Shown here: positions 25,442 through 34,856 of the stretch, piece after piece
How the letters are laid out: each line of letters starts with the position of its first letter
Numbering within the stretch: position 1 is the stretch's first letter
Assembly: GCA_016795505.1 (NCBI GenBank)
Contig: JAEUHH010000111.1
Location: 1 to 53,080, forward strand
DNA from: Verrucomicrobiales bacterium
Lineage (GTDB): Bacteria; Verrucomicrobiota; Verrucomicrobiia; Verrucomicrobiales; DEV007
Direction: 5' to 3'
DNA: 53,080 nt
Notes under the pieces: model-generated
What the model was told of the DNA's origin: nothing
Databases searched by the model: none
The model's input: only the letters and a program-made list of their open reading frames with translations
Made by a program: the position numbers and the translations under genes

Positions 25442-26635
25442 TTACTGGAGTCGGCTGACGAAGTTCCCGATCCGCTCCAGAGCGACTTCGAGTTTGTCGA
25501 TCGCGGTGGCATAGCAGGCGCGCACGCATCCCTCGCCCGCCGTCCCGAAGGCACTGCCGGGCACCACGGCCACACTTTCCTCCTCCAGCAACCGCAGGGC
25601 AAAGTCCTTGCTGCTCAAGCCGAACCGCCGCACATCGGGAAAGGCGTAGAAGGCCCCGCCGGGAGGGAAACACGGCACGCCCATCTCACCGAACTTGCGC
25701 AGCATCAGATTCCGCCGCTGGGCGTAGCTCTTGCGCATCTTTTCCACCTCGGGAGCACCATTCTCCAGCGCCTCGACGCCCGCCAACTGGCTCATGATCG
25801 AGGCGCACAGCATGGTGTACTGGTGGATCTTCATCATCGCCTCCGTCAGGACCGGAGGGGAGCAGGCATAGCCGAGGCGGAAGCCGGTCATGGCATAGGC
25901 CTTGGAAAAACCGTGCAGCAGGATGGTGCGTTCCTTCATCCCGGGCAGGGCGGCGATGGAATGATGGCGGCGCGGCTTCAGGCCGTCGCTTCCCTCGTAG
26001 GTCAGCTCGCTGTAAATCTCGTCGGTCACCACGATGAGGTCGTGTTTCACGGCGAGCGCGGCGATTTTCTCCAATTCCTCAAGCGGTTCCACCGCACCGG
26101 TCGGATTGGTCGGGAAATTGAGCATCAGCATACGGGTCTTCGGCGTGATCTTGGCCGCCACGTCATCGGCGCGAAGCACGAATTCGTCCTCCACCCGCGT
26201 CTCCACCACCACCGGCACTCCATAGGCCATCACGATGCTCGGGCTGTAGCTGACATAGCAGGGCGTATGGTAGATGACCTCATCCCCGGGGTTCAGGAGA
26301 GCCCGGCAGGCCAGGTCGAGCGCCTCGGACACGCCCACGGTGACGAGGATTTCCCGCGCTGGATCGTAGGTCACGCCGCAGTGGCCCGCGATGTATTTAC
26401 TGATGGATTTCCTCAGCGAGATGAGCCCGAGATTCGACGTGTAGGTCGTCTGGCCGCGCTCCAGCGCATAGATCATCGCCTCGCGGATGTGCCAGGGCGC
26501 AGTAAAGTCCGGCTCGCCGACTCCGAGGGAAATCACATCATCCCGACCTTGGACGAGGTCGAAGAAATCCCGGATGCCCGATCGCGGAATCTGCGCGACT
26601 TGGCGGGCGATACGATCCTGTAGAGGAGTAGACAT
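25442..26635 (-). CDS. PLP-dependent class I aminotransferase
   Basis: The 397-residue protein starts at the ATG at 26635. An open frame continues upstream, but those residues do not fit the family and would run into the Lrp gene. PLP-fold residues are visible: Asn177 in NFPTNPTG, Asp205 and Tyr208 in VVTDEIYSEL, the Schiff-base Lys245 in HGFSKAYAMTGFRLGY, and an Arg at that motif's end. The N-terminal SLGVGEPDF and TTYTSNLG are typical of the aspartate/aromatic aminotransferase I-gamma group. The substrate is not determinable. It lies 85 bases after an Lrp/AsnC regulator on the same strand, a frequent pairing in which the regulator controls amino-acid metabolism. Confidence 0.93.
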   Translation of the reverse strand: MSTPLQDRIARQVAQIPRSGIRDFFDLVQGRDDVISLGVGEPDFTAPWHIREAMIYALERGQTTYTSNLGLISLRKSISKYIAGHCGVTYDPAREILVTVGVSEALDLACRALLNPGDEVIYHTPCYVSYSPSIVMAYGVPVVVETRVEDEFVLRADDVAAKITPKTRMLMLNFPTNPTGAVEPLEELEKIAALAVKHDLIVVTDEIYSELTYEGSDGLKPRRHHSIAALPGMKERTILLHGFSKAYAMTGFRLGYACSPPVLTEAMMKIHQYTMLCASIMSQLAGVEALENGAPEVEKMRKSYAQRRNLMLRKFGEMGVPCFPPGGAFYAFPDVRRFGLSSKDFALRLLEEESVAVVPGSAFGTAGEGCVRACYATAIDKLEVALERIGNFVSRLQ

Positions 26636-26720
26636 GGCGGCAGGTGGAAGGAAGAAACTCTGGCAGCTCCGGCGAGTTGACCGGCGCGACACGATCGGGT
26701 GGGCGCCGAAATCACGCAGT

Positions 26721-27200
26721 TCAGGGGGCGACCGCGAGACGGCCGACCTCGGTCTCGCTGGCGGCGAGAAAGCCGCTTTGCTTGTAGACCTTGAGCTGAA
26801 AATGGGTCGCGGTGGAGAGCACACCATCGAGCGTGCTGAGCTTTTCCGTGACAAACCGGGCCACTTCGCGCAGATCCTCGGCCTCCACGAAAACGGCCAG
26901 GTCATAGCCGCCGCTCATCAGGTAGCAACTGCTCACCTGGTCGAACTTCGCGATGCGCTCGGCGAGGCGATCGAAACCGCCGCCACGCTCGGGCGTGAGT
27001 TTCACCTCGATCAGAGCCGCCACGCTGTGGTTGCCGGCTTTGTCCCGGTCGATCACCCCATGATAGCCGAGGATCACGTTTTCCTGCTCCAAATCGGCGA
27101 TCCGGCTCGCCACGGTGGCCTCATCCTGTCCGAGCCGCTCGGCGATCTGGCCGGGCGTGAGTCTGGCATTCTGTTGCAACAATTCGAGGATGGCTTCCAT
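26721..27200 (-). CDS. Lrp/AsnC family transcriptional regulator
   Basis: The 159-residue protein has an N-terminal helix-turn-helix (about 1-60, with LLQQNARLTPGQIAERLGQDEATVASRI). A C-terminal RAM/effector-binding domain follows (about 75-150, SSCYLMSGGYDLAVFVEAEDL). The ATG at 27200 gives the usual family length. A TTG at 27254 would lengthen it and overlap the phosphofructokinase stop codon. It probably senses an amino acid and controls the aminotransferase gene immediately downstream; the ligand is unknown. Confidence 0.92.
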   Translation of the reverse strand: MEAILELLQQNARLTPGQIAERLGQDEATVASRIADLEQENVILGYHGVIDRDKAGNHSVAALIEVKLTPERGGGFDRLAERIAKFDQVSSCYLMSGGYDLAVFVEAEDLREVARFVTEKLSTLDGVLSTATHFQLKVYKQSGFLAASETEVGRLAVAP

Positions 27201-27243
27201 GGGGGCGGGCAGTCGGTATGAAACAGGGAAATGGGAAAAAGGA

Positions 27244-28317
27244 TCAGTCTCCAAAAGAAATACCGACGCACCGGGCCGTTTCGACGACTTCTCCCTCCGG
27301 ATCCACCAGATTCAATTGGGAGACCGCCTCGGCGATCAGTACCGAGCCGACATGGTAGCGCTGGTAGGAAACCATACGCCCGAATTCGCCGCGTTCTATC
27401 AATTTCACCGCGTGCACCCCGAAGCGCGTGCCGAGCATCCGATCGAAACTGGTCGGGGATCCGCCGCGCTGTAGGTGGCCGAGCGTACAGGTGCGCGTCT
27501 CCTTGCCGGTGAGCCGCTCCAGATCCGCCGCCACCCGTTCACCGACACCGCCCAGCCGATACTCTCCTCCGGCGACGGCTGCCTCCACCGTCTGCGTCCC
27601 TCCGGCCGGAGCGGCGCCCTCTGCGACAACGATCAGGGAGCTGTGGAGACCGTCCGCCTCGCGGTCGCGGATCACCTGGGCGATCTTCCGGATGTCATAG
27701 GGAATCTCGGGGATCAGAATCACATTCGCCCCGCCGCCGAGTCCGCCGTAGAGGGCGATCCAGCCCGCATGCCGCCCCATCACCTCCACCACCATCGCCC
27801 GCTTGTGGCTGCTGGCAGTGGTGTTGAGGCGGTCCAGCGCATCCACCACCACCTGCGTGGCGGAATCGAAGCCGAAGGTCATCGCCGTGGCCTTCAGGTC
27901 ATTGTCGATCGTCTTCGGCACCCCGATGACAGGCACGCCCTCCTCGGCAAACTGCAACGCCGTGGTCAGGGTGCCGTCTCCACCGACACAGATCAGGGCT
28001 TCGATGCCGAGATTCTTCAGCGTCGACTTCGCCTGCCGCATCAGCTCCGCCGGGACCTTGGCGACATCCCCGCTCCCGTGTTTCGATGAAAAATGGCCGT
28101 GATTGGTCGTGCCCAGGATGGTCCCGCCCTGCCGGATGATGCCGCGGGCCTTCTCGGGATTGAGGATCTTGTAGTCGCCCGGCGGCAGCAGACCCTCATA
28201 GCCATCGCGGAAGCCGATGACCTCCCAGCCGAGCCGGGTGGCCGCACCGACCACACCGTGGGTGACCGCATTCAGGCCGGGGCAATCCCCGCCGCCATTC
28301 AGGAGACCGATTCTCAT
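27244..28317 (-). CDS. pfkA: 6-phosphofructokinase (group III-like)
   Basis: The 357-residue enzyme phosphorylates fructose 6-phosphate in glycolysis. Motifs are GLLNGGGDCPGLNA at the N-terminus, VGGDGTLTTA (112-116 GGDGT), GVPKTIDNDL (134-140), VMGRHAGWIAL, and GHLQRGGSPTSFDR. The Gly in GGDGT is the ATP-type residue (PPi enzymes have Asp). The Lys in PKTIDND is the residue typical of PPi enzymes and group III ATP enzymes, where E. coli PfkA has Gly. Donor specificity is therefore ambiguous. It is followed on the same strand by the Lrp and aminotransferase genes. The start is the ATG at 28317. Confidence 0.93.
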   Translation of the reverse strand: MRIGLLNGGGDCPGLNAVTHGVVGAATRLGWEVIGFRDGYEGLLPPGDYKILNPEKARGIIRQGGTILGTTNHGHFSSKHGSGDVAKVPAELMRQAKSTLKNLGIEALICVGGDGTLTTALQFAEEGVPVIGVPKTIDNDLKATAMTFGFDSATQVVVDALDRLNTTASSHKRAMVVEVMGRHAGWIALYGGLGGGANVILIPEIPYDIRKIAQVIRDREADGLHSSLIVVAEGAAPAGGTQTVEAAVAGGEYRLGGVGERVAADLERLTGKETRTCTLGHLQRGGSPTSFDRMLGTRFGVHAVKLIERGEFGRMVSYQRYHVGSVLIAEAVSQLNLVDPEGEVVETARCVGISFGD

Positions 28318-28350
28318 GGGGTTAGCCTTAAACGCCGGCCCGCCGGATGT

Positions 28351-29316
28351 CTAGTTCGCGACGGTGAGCAATTCGCCCGGCGCCTTGATCAGCATCCCGC
28401 CGGCGATCCAGCTCTCATAGGCATTCCAACCCTGCTGGATCAGTCCCGCCGTCTGGCCGAACCGGTCCGGCGACGCCAGCACCACCGTGACCAACCGGTA
28501 GGCAATGCGGCGCTTCTGGGTCGCATTAATCGGGACAAACCGGTCCGGCTTCCGGGCCGTCGTGATGAGGCAATCCCCGGCCTTCTGGGTGCTGCCGGTC
28601 TTGCCGCCGTCCACCCCGTACTGGCCGAGGAGCTTGTTCGTGTTCGTCACGTTGAAAGACCGCGGCTGTCCGCCCCTCAGAAAAGTCACCTCGCGGGTCG
28701 ACTGGGCGATGATGAAATTATAGGACGGATTCCGCAACCCATAGATCATCAGCCTCGCCAAGTCCCGCGGAGTCGACAGACCGATCGGTCCCTGGTGATC
28801 GAGCCCGTGGGGATTGGTGAATTTCGTCTTCGTCATGCCCAGGGCATGCGCCAGCGCGTTCATCTGATCGACAAAGACCCGCACCGGATCCCGCCCGCCG
28901 ACCCGCGCCATCATCTGGCGCCCCACGTGATCCGCCACCGTCTGCGCGCACACATTGTCCGACGCCATCAGCGCCGCATAGAGGGCGTCGCGGATGGAAA
29001 TCTGGTCACCCGGCTGCAAACCGAACGGATTGGCCCCGCCCAGCGCGACCGCCGAGGCCGGCACCACCATCAGCGAATTCTTGTCGATGTTTTGCGAGTA
29101 GATCCAGTCGAGCGCCACCAGGGCCGTCGCGATCTTGGTCAGGCTCGCGATGGCGAGACGCCGGTCCGCGTCGTTCTCGATCAGAATCTTCTTCTGATTC
29201 GCATCGACGACGATGTAGGGATTTCGGGCTTGTGCGCGGCTGTCCATCAGGCCCAGAGCCGTGACACCCAGAGCCACAGCGACGGCGAGGGTCGGCTGAA
29301 AGCGTTGCGGCTGCAT
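28351..29316 (-). CDS. D-alanyl-D-alanine carboxypeptidase (peptidase S11, PBP5-type)
   Basis: The 321-residue protein starts at ATG 29316, which yields a signal peptide (LAVAVALGVTALGLMDSRAQA). The three penicillin-binding motifs are present: SLTK (58-61, catalytic Ser58), SDN (119-121) and KTG in VDGGKTGSTQKAG. It trims the terminal D-Ala from peptidoglycan stem peptides in the periplasm. No C-terminal membrane anchor like that of PBP5 is obvious; the protein is shorter than PBP5. An AT-rich promoter region lies just upstream. Confidence 0.93.
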   Translation of the reverse strand: MQPQRFQPTLAVAVALGVTALGLMDSRAQARNPYIVVDANQKKILIENDADRRLAIASLTKIATALVALDWIYSQNIDKNSLMVVPASAVALGGANPFGLQPGDQISIRDALYAALMASDNVCAQTVADHVGRQMMARVGGRDPVRVFVDQMNALAHALGMTKTKFTNPHGLDHQGPIGLSTPRDLARLMIYGLRNPSYNFIIAQSTREVTFLRGGQPRSFNVTNTNKLLGQYGVDGGKTGSTQKAGDCLITTARKPDRFVPINATQKRRIAYRLVTVVLASPDRFGQTAGLIQQGWNAYESWIAGGMLIKAPGELLTVAN

Positions 29317-29356
29317 GTTCGTTGTTCGTTGAGTGGTTATGGCCAAAAAGTGACGA

Positions 29357-29384
29357 AAGATACAGAAATTTTAAATATTAGCAA
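29357..29384 (-). promoter_or_regulatory. Candidate sigma-70-like promoter of the carboxypeptidase gene
   Basis: On the minus strand TTGCTA (29384-29379) and TATCTT (29362-29357) are separated by 16 bases. They lie in a strikingly AT-rich pocket between two GC-rich genes, 41 bases upstream of the chosen ATG. Match quality is fair, and there is no experimental support. Confidence 0.35.
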
Positions 29385-29426
29385 CTATTAGACTTTTCAG
29401 AAGCCTATTTCGGTCACATCCCCGCC

Positions 29427-30821
29427 TCAAAACTCCGCCCAGCCCGGCACCCGGGGGAAGGGAATCACATCGCGGATGTTCCCCACCCCGGTCACAAACA
29501 TCAGCAACCGCTCAAATCCCAGGCCGAAACCCGCGTGCGGCACCGTTCCATAGCGCCGCAGGTCCACATACCACCAGTAGTCGGCCTCGCTCAAGCCATG
29601 CGTCGCCAGATTCGCCCGCAGGCGGTCCAGCCGTTCCTCGCGCTGACTGCCCCCCACGATCTCGCCGATGCCCGGCACCAGCAGATCCATCGCCGCGACG
29701 GTCTTTCCATCGTCATTTTGCCGCATGTAGAACGGCTTGATCTCCCGGGGGTAATTGAAAACCGTCACCGGACACTGGAAATGCCGCTCCGTCAGGTAGC
29801 GCTCATGCTCGCTCTGCAGATTGTGCCCGTACTCCACCGGATATTCGAAAGCCTCGCCCGACGCCTGCAGGATCTCCACCGCCTCCGTGTAGCTCACCCG
29901 CGCGAACGGCCGTTCGCGGACGAATTGCAGCCGCTCCAGCAGCCCCTTGTCCACGAATTTCGCGAAAAAGCCGAGATCCTCCGCACAATGCTCCAGCGCA
30001 TCATCCACCAGCGCCTTGATCATCGCCTCCGCCAAGTCCATGTCCCCGGCGAGATCGCAGAACGCCATTTCCGGCTCGATCATCCAGAATTCCGCCGCAT
30101 GCCTCGACGTGTTCGAGTTCTCCGCCCGGAAAGTCGGGCCGAAGGTGTAGATGTTCGACAGCGCACAGGCGAACGTCTCCCCCTCCAGTTGACCGCTCAC
30201 CGTCAAGTAGGCCGGCTTGCCGAAAAAGTCCTCCGCATCCTTGCCCGCCGCCAGACTCTCGCCATCCAGCGTGGTGACCCGAAACATCTCCCCGGCCCCC
30301 TCACAATCGCTCGCCGTCACGATCGGCGTGTGGACGTAAACAAAGCCCCGCTCCTGAAAAAATCGGTGAATCGCGTAGGCCATCCGGCTCCGCACCCGGA
30401 AAACGGCCCCAAACAGATTCGATCGCGGCCGGAGATGGGCGATCGAGCGCAGAAACTCCATCGAGTGCCCCTTTTTCTGGAGCGGAAAATCCTCCTCCGC
30501 ATGCCCGTGCACCATCACCTCCCGCGCCTGCACCTCCCACGCCTGACCGCCCCCTTGCGAGGCCACCAACTCGCCCACCACCTCCACCGAGGCCCCCGTG
30601 CGCAGGTGGGCGACCTCCATCACGTAATTCGGCAACACCGCATCCGCGATGACCTGCAGGTTCGCGAGACACGAGCCATCATTGATCTCCAGAAAGGAAA
30701 ACGCCCCCGTGTCCCGCCTCGTCCGCACCCATCCCTGCACCCGCACCTCCGGACAGGGCCCGGGGGCGGCGAGGAGTTGTTTCACCATCGATCGGGTGAC
30801 GGAGGTATCAGTGTCTGACAT
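29427..30821 (-). CDS. asnS: Asparaginyl-tRNA synthetase
   Basis: The 464-residue class IIb synthetase attaches asparagine to tRNA-Asn. The N-terminal OB-fold anticodon-binding domain (about 25-115; [25 protein letters not shown]) precedes the catalytic domain. Motif 2 is [21 protein letters not shown], split around the catalytic Arg. Motif 3 is [15 protein letters not shown], near the C-terminus. The ATG at 30821 fits the family; 20 further codons are open upstream but are unlike it. Length agrees with bacterial AsnRS (about 460). The presence of AsnRS implies direct asparaginylation, at least as one route. Confidence 0.97.
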   Translation of the reverse strand: MSDTDTSVTRSMVKQLLAAPGPCPEVRVQGWVRTRRDTGAFSFLEINDGSCLANLQVIADAVLPNYVMEVAHLRTGASVEVVGELVASQGGGQAWEVQAREVMVHGHAEEDFPLQKKGHSMEFLRSIAHLRPRSNLFGAVFRVRSRMAYAIHRFFQERGFVYVHTPIVTASDCEGAGEMFRVTTLDGESLAAGKDAEDFFGKPAYLTVSGQLEGETFACALSNIYTFGPTFRAENSNTSRHAAEFWMIEPEMAFCDLAGDMDLAEAMIKALVDDALEHCAEDLGFFAKFVDKGLLERLQFVRERPFARVSYTEAVEILQASGEAFEYPVEYGHNLQSEHERYLTERHFQCPVTVFNYPREIKPFYMRQNDDGKTVAAMDLLVPGIGEIVGGSQREERLDRLRANLATHGLSEADYWWYVDLRRYGTVPHAGFGLGFERLLMFVTGVGNIRDVIPFPRVPGWAEF

Positions 30822-30888
30822 GGCCGGAATATTCGCCGACCCCGACGGCGGCTCAAGGACGGACTCGCCCCGCCGGCTCACCGACGCC

Positions 30889-31797
30889 TCAACGGTCGAT
30901 CCGCGCCTGTGACTGGAACGCGAACAGATCAGGCCGCCGGTCGTTGATCGGCGTCACCGTGCCCGCCGCCCGCGATCGCCGTAGCGACGCGAGATTCAGG
31001 TCGGCGATCAACAGCGCCTCCTCATTCGCCTCCGACTCGGCCTCGATCCCATCCCGCGCGAAGCCGAAATCCGACGGCGTATAGACCGCCGACCGGCCAA
31101 AATGCACATTCATCCCCGGCACCCCGTCGAGCGATCCCACGATGCCCGCCGTCGCCACATAGATCTGGCTTTCCACCGCCCGGGCCGCCGCGCATTTCGT
31201 CACCCGCAGCCATCCCTGCCGGTTGTCCGTGCAGTACGGCACCAGCAGCACCTCCACCCCCTCGTCCGCCAGCGCCCGGACCGCCTCGGGGAATTCCACA
31301 TCGTAGCAGATCAGCACCCCCAGCCGGGCCTTTGGCGTCTCGATCACCGCCAGCGACCCGCCACCGGCGATATTCCACGTCTCCGTTTCCCACGGCGTGA
31401 TGTGCAGCTTCGGCTGGTCGATCCGCGATCCATCGGGACGGAAAATCATCGCCACATTGCGCAAAGAACCATCCGGCTGCTCCACCGGATGCGATCCCGC
31501 CACCAGATACACTCCCCACTCCGCCGCCAGAGCCGCCATCCGCTCCCGGAACGGCTCCGTGAACTGCCGCGCCAAGTGCCGGATGCCCCCCATCGCCTCC
31601 ATCGGCGCCTCCGTCGTCAGCAGCGGCACGGTGAAAAACTCCGGGAACAGCACCACCTCCGCTCCATAGTCGGCCCTCGCCGTCTCGACAAAATACCGTA
31701 CCCGCGAGACAAACGCCTCAAAGCTGGTCACACGATCCACCCGCCAGGGCACACAGGCGACCCGGAGAGAGGGGCTGGGAGATTCCGCGTCCGACAT
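30889..31797 (-). CDS. Carbon-nitrogen hydrolase (nitrilase superfamily)
   Basis: The 302-residue protein starts at ATG 31797. The Glu-Lys-Cys catalytic triad of the superfamily is visible: Glu53 in LFPEFF, Lys130 in [10 protein letters not shown], and Cys164 in [11 protein letters not shown]. It hydrolyses non-peptide C-N bonds in amides, nitriles or carbamoyl compounds. The substrate cannot be told. It lies 67 bases upstream of asnS on the same strand and divergent from the desaturase gene. A longer TTG- or GTG-started form to 31869 is open but not typical. Confidence 0.92.
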   Translation of the reverse strand: MSDAESPSPSLRVACVPWRVDRVTSFEAFVSRVRYFVETARADYGAEVVLFPEFFTVPLLTTEAPMEAMGGIRHLARQFTEPFRERMAALAAEWGVYLVAGSHPVEQPDGSLRNVAMIFRPDGSRIDQPKLHITPWETETWNIAGGGSLAVIETPKARLGVLICYDVEFPEAVRALADEGVEVLLVPYCTDNRQGWLRVTKCAAARAVESQIYVATAGIVGSLDGVPGMNVHFGRSAVYTPSDFGFARDGIEAESEANEEALLIADLNLASLRRSRAAGTVTPINDRRPDLFAFQSQARIDR

Positions 31798-32019
31798 GGG
31801 AGCCGATCCTACACCCGCCGTGCCGCCCCTGCACCCCCGTTTTGGAACGCCCAGGACAATTGACGACAAAGGGTGCGCAATTCCGCGGTTGCCCCGCCAG
31901 CGCCGAAATGCGAGACTTTGGTTTCAACCTCCCTTGTAAACCGATTTTCCGGCACGCCAGTCGTTTGAGAGGTCCCCACCATCCCGGCGTGCAGCCATGA
32001 ACGAGTCCGTAATTCCCCA

Positions 32020-33150
32020 ATGATCCACCGTATTCCCTTCGACCGCGTCAACTGGACCTCCAGCCTGTTTCTCACGATCACCTTCTTCACCGCCGTCATC
32101 GGCACGCCGATTTACTTCATCAAATTCGGCGTCGATCCCTTCCTCATCGCGATGGCGGTGGTTTACTTCATCCTCACCGGGATGAGCATCACCCTGGGCT
32201 ACCACCGGCTCTTCGCCCACCGCGCCTTCAAGGCCAAGGCCCCCGTCAAACTCGGCACCCTCATCTTCGGCGCCTGCGCCTTCGAGGATTCCGCCCTCGA
32301 CTGGTCCTCCGACCACCGGCAGCACCACAAGCACGTCGATCAGGAGGAAGATCCCTACGACATCTCCAAGGGCTTCTTCTGGGCGCACATGGGCTGGATC
32401 TTCTTCAAACTCTATCCCCGCCCCCTCGCCAACGTCGCCGATCTGAAAAAAGATCCCCTCGTCATGTGGCAGCACCGCTGGCACCGCCAGATCGGCATGC
32501 TCGCCGGCATAGTCCTGCCCACCCTGATCGGCCTTTTCTGGAGCGGTCCGGTCGGCGCCCTCGGCGGATTCCTCATCGCCGGCGTCGCCCGCGTCGTCGC
32601 CGTGCAGCACTGCACCTTCCTCATCAATTCCCTCTGCCACACCATGGGACGGCGCCCCTACGACTCCCGCACCAGCGCCCGCGACAGCTTCCTCATGGCC
32701 ATCTTCACCTTCGGCGAGGGTTACCACAATTATCACCACTCCTTCCAGCACGACTACCGCAACGGCGTGAAAGTGTGGCAGTGGGACCCTACCAAGTGGG
32801 CCATCTGGATCTTCTCCAAGCTCGGTCTCGCCAGCGAGCTGCGCCGCGTGCCCGATGAAAAAATCCTCCTCGCCGAACTCCGCGAGACCCAGCGCCAGGC
32901 CGAGCTGAAGCTCGCCGCCCTTGAGGCCAGCCGCGCCACCGGAGCCGCCGAGACCGCCGCCTGGGACGCCGCTTGGGAGAAAATTCAGCAGATGGCCGAT
33001 CAGGTGGGCAAGAACTACGCCGACCTCGAAGCCGCCGCCACCGAGGGCGTCCGCGTCTCCCGCAAAGTCCTCGCCCGCTGGAAAGCCGAAGCCACCGAGT
33101 ATCTCGAGAATCTGACCGCCCTCGACGAGCTCCAGCCCCAGCCCGCCTGA
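32020..33150 (+). CDS. Acyl-CoA (delta-9-type) fatty acid desaturase with coiled-coil tail
   Basis: The 376-residue membrane protein has the three histidine boxes of the di-iron desaturases: HRLFAH, DHRQHHKH and EGYHNYHH. It also has four hydrophobic segments (for example SLFLTITFFTAVIGTPIYF). It introduces a cis double bond into acyl chains. The catalytic part ends near residue 280. The remaining about 95 residues are highly charged, Ala/Glu-rich and helical (LRETQRQAELKLAALEA), and are not part of the standard family. The ATG at 32020 follows a 222-base divergent gap shared with the nitrilase-type gene. A three-unit palindromic repeat lies 9 bases past the stop. Confidence 0.94.
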   Translation: MIHRIPFDRVNWTSSLFLTITFFTAVIGTPIYFIKFGVDPFLIAMAVVYFILTGMSITLGYHRLFAHRAFKAKAPVKLGTLIFGACAFEDSALDWSSDHRQHHKHVDQEEDPYDISKGFFWAHMGWIFFKLYPRPLANVADLKKDPLVMWQHRWHRQIGMLAGIVLPTLIGLFWSGPVGALGGFLIAGVARVVAVQHCTFLINSLCHTMGRRPYDSRTSARDSFLMAIFTFGEGYHNYHHSFQHDYRNGVKVWQWDPTKWAIWIFSKLGLASELRRVPDEKILLAELRETQRQAELKLAALEASRATGAAETAAWDAAWEKIQQMADQVGKNYADLEAAATEGVRVSRKVLARWKAEATEYLENLTALDELQPQPA

Positions 33151-33158
33151 CGCGCGGG

Positions 33159-33232
33159 TTTTCCGATACTACCCTGTCTCCTCTCCGATCAAACCCTGTT
33201 TGATCGGCGATGATACCCTGTCTGATCGGAAA
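33159..33232. repeat. 22-bp-pitch palindromic repeat, locus 2 (three direct units)
   Basis: Three ACCCTGT cores start at 33171, 33193 and 33215, each 22 bases from the next and in the same orientation. The middle unit is a perfect dyad at 33185-33207: arms CCGATCAAAC and GTTTGATCGG around CCT. The outer units keep the right-hand arm or the core but have weaker left arms. The locus starts 9 bases after the desaturase stop and ends 150 bases before the DUF1501 start. Confidence 0.85.
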
Positions 33233-33384
33233 TCCGTCCCCGGTCATCCGTCCGGTAGGAAAGCCAGAAAGGGGCGGCACGAGGCCATCAGGCTGGCTTC
33301 GCTGATTCTCCATTACCGCATTACGCGAATCCGCTGACACGCGGCCTTGGCAATCGGTGCGAAAAACCGCACCATTCGCCTGTC

Positions 33385-34776
33385 GTGCTCAAAATCTTCA
33401 CCTCTGGCTCCCCCTCAAAGCGTTCCGCCGGCTTTTGCGATGGCGTCAGCCGGCGGAATTTCCTCCGCGTCGGCGGTTTCGGCGGACTCGCCGCGGGCGG
33501 CCTCGGCTTTTCCCTGCCGGAATTGCTCAAGCAGGAGGCCCGCGCCGGTGTGGGCCGCTCCCACAAATCCGTCATCCTGATCTATCTCGTCGGCGGTCCT
33601 CCGCATCAGGACATGTTCGATCTCAAGCCGGACGCCCCCTCGGAATACGCCGGCCCCTGGCGGCCGATCGGCACGAATGTCGCGGGCGTCCAGATCTGCG
33701 AGGCCTTTCCCGAAATGGCGAAGCGGATGGACAAATTCGCCGTCATCCGCTCCCTCGTCGGCGCCCAGGGCGGTCACGATGCCTTTCAGTGCTACACCGG
33801 CCGCAAGCCGCAGGACGCGCCGAAGCCGCCCGGTGGCTTCGCCCCTTTCGGCAGCGTGGTCAGTGCCCTCCAGGGGCCCGTGCACGAGCAGACGCCACCT
33901 TTCGTGAGCCTGTGCTACGACTGCACCCACGGCCCCTACAACGAGCCCGGGCCGGGCATGCTCGGGGCGCGGCAGTCGTCCTTCCGCCCCATGGGTCCGA
34001 CCCGCTCGGACATGGCTCTGCGCGGGATCACACTCGACCGTCTGGCCGATCGGGCCAGCCTGCTGCGTAGCGTGGACGCCTTCCGCCGCGAGGCCGACAC
34101 CACGGGCTTCATGGACGGGCTGGACAGCTTCAACCAGCAGGCCATGGGCATTTTGACATCGTCGCGGCTGGGCGACGCACTCGACCTGAGCAAGGAGGAT
34201 CCCAAAACGGTGGCCCGCTACGGCACGGGGGACGAAATCACCCGCATCGACGGCAACGGTGCGCCGCGGGTGCCTCAAAGTTTTCTCATCGCCCGCCGGC
34301 TCGTCGAAGCCGGCGCCCGCGTGGTGACGGTGAACTATAGCAAGTGGGACTGGCACGGCGGCAAGGGCAACGAGGTCTTCAAGCGTGAGGCGGAGGATTT
34401 CCCGATCTTCGACCGCGCCATCAGCGCCCTGATCGACGATCTGCACGACCGCGGTCTGGACAAGGACACCACCGTGCTGGTGTGGGGGGAATTCGGCCGC
34501 ACGCCGAAGATCAGCCCCATCGTGGGTCGCGATCATTGGCCGAATGTGGCCATGGCACTGCTGGCCGGCGGCGGCATGCGCCTGGGCCAGGTGATCGGCG
34601 CGACCGACCGGCTCGGGGGCGAGGCGACGGACCGTCCCGTGACCTTCGCGGAAGTATTCGCCACCCTTTATCACAATCTCGGCATCGACGCCTCCACCGC
34701 GACGGTCAACGACCTGAGCGGACGCCCCCAGCCCCTGGTGGATGGAAACGCCAAGCCGATTCGCGAATTGATCTGA
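33385..34776 (+). CDS. DUF1501 family exported protein, unpaired
   Basis: The 463-residue protein starts at a GTG at 33385. It has a twin-arginine-type signal (VSRRNFLRVGGFGGLAAGGL) and family landmarks ILIYLVGGPPHQDMFDLKP, then VWGEFGRTPKISPIVGRDHW and AEVFATLYHNLGID. No DUF1549/DUF1553 gene is adjacent; neighbours are a desaturase and a peptidase. Substrate and partner are unknown. Its GTG start lies about 150 bases after the repeat locus; no Shine-Dalgarno motif is evident, so the exact start is uncertain. Confidence 0.92.
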   Translation: MLKIFTSGSPSKRSAGFCDGVSRRNFLRVGGFGGLAAGGLGFSLPELLKQEARAGVGRSHKSVILIYLVGGPPHQDMFDLKPDAPSEYAGPWRPIGTNVAGVQICEAFPEMAKRMDKFAVIRSLVGAQGGHDAFQCYTGRKPQDAPKPPGGFAPFGSVVSALQGPVHEQTPPFVSLCYDCTHGPYNEPGPGMLGARQSSFRPMGPTRSDMALRGITLDRLADRASLLRSVDAFRREADTTGFMDGLDSFNQQAMGILTSSRLGDALDLSKEDPKTVARYGTGDEITRIDGNGAPRVPQSFLIARRLVEAGARVVTVNYSKWDWHGGKGNEVFKREAEDFPIFDRAISALIDDLHDRGLDKDTTVLVWGEFGRTPKISPIVGRDHWPNVAMALLAGGGMRLGQVIGATDRLGGEATDRPVTFAEVFATLYHNLGIDASTATVNDLSGRPQPLVDGNAKPIRELI

Positions 34777-34795
34777 CTTTACCCGGCCGGAGGAA

Positions 34796-34844
34796 TTCCG
34801 ATAAGACAGGGTTGGATCTCCGATACTACCCTGTCTGATCAGAA
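34796..34844. repeat. 22-bp-pitch palindromic repeat, locus 3 (inverted pair)
   Basis: Cores ACAGGGT (34806-34812) and ACCCTGT (34828-34834) face each other at a 22-base pitch, within the TTCCG...AGAAA frame. The arms are weaker here (GAT/ATC matches remain, other pairs are lost). It fills most of the 80-base gap between the convergent stops of the DUF1501 and S9 peptidase genes. Confidence 0.75.
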
Positions 34845-34856
34845 ACGCGGCCCCGG

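Noticed and set aside
28426-28445. AACCCTG with GGATCAG inside the carboxypeptidase gene
   Set aside because: Core is mismatched, there is no second unit, and the bases are constrained by coding.
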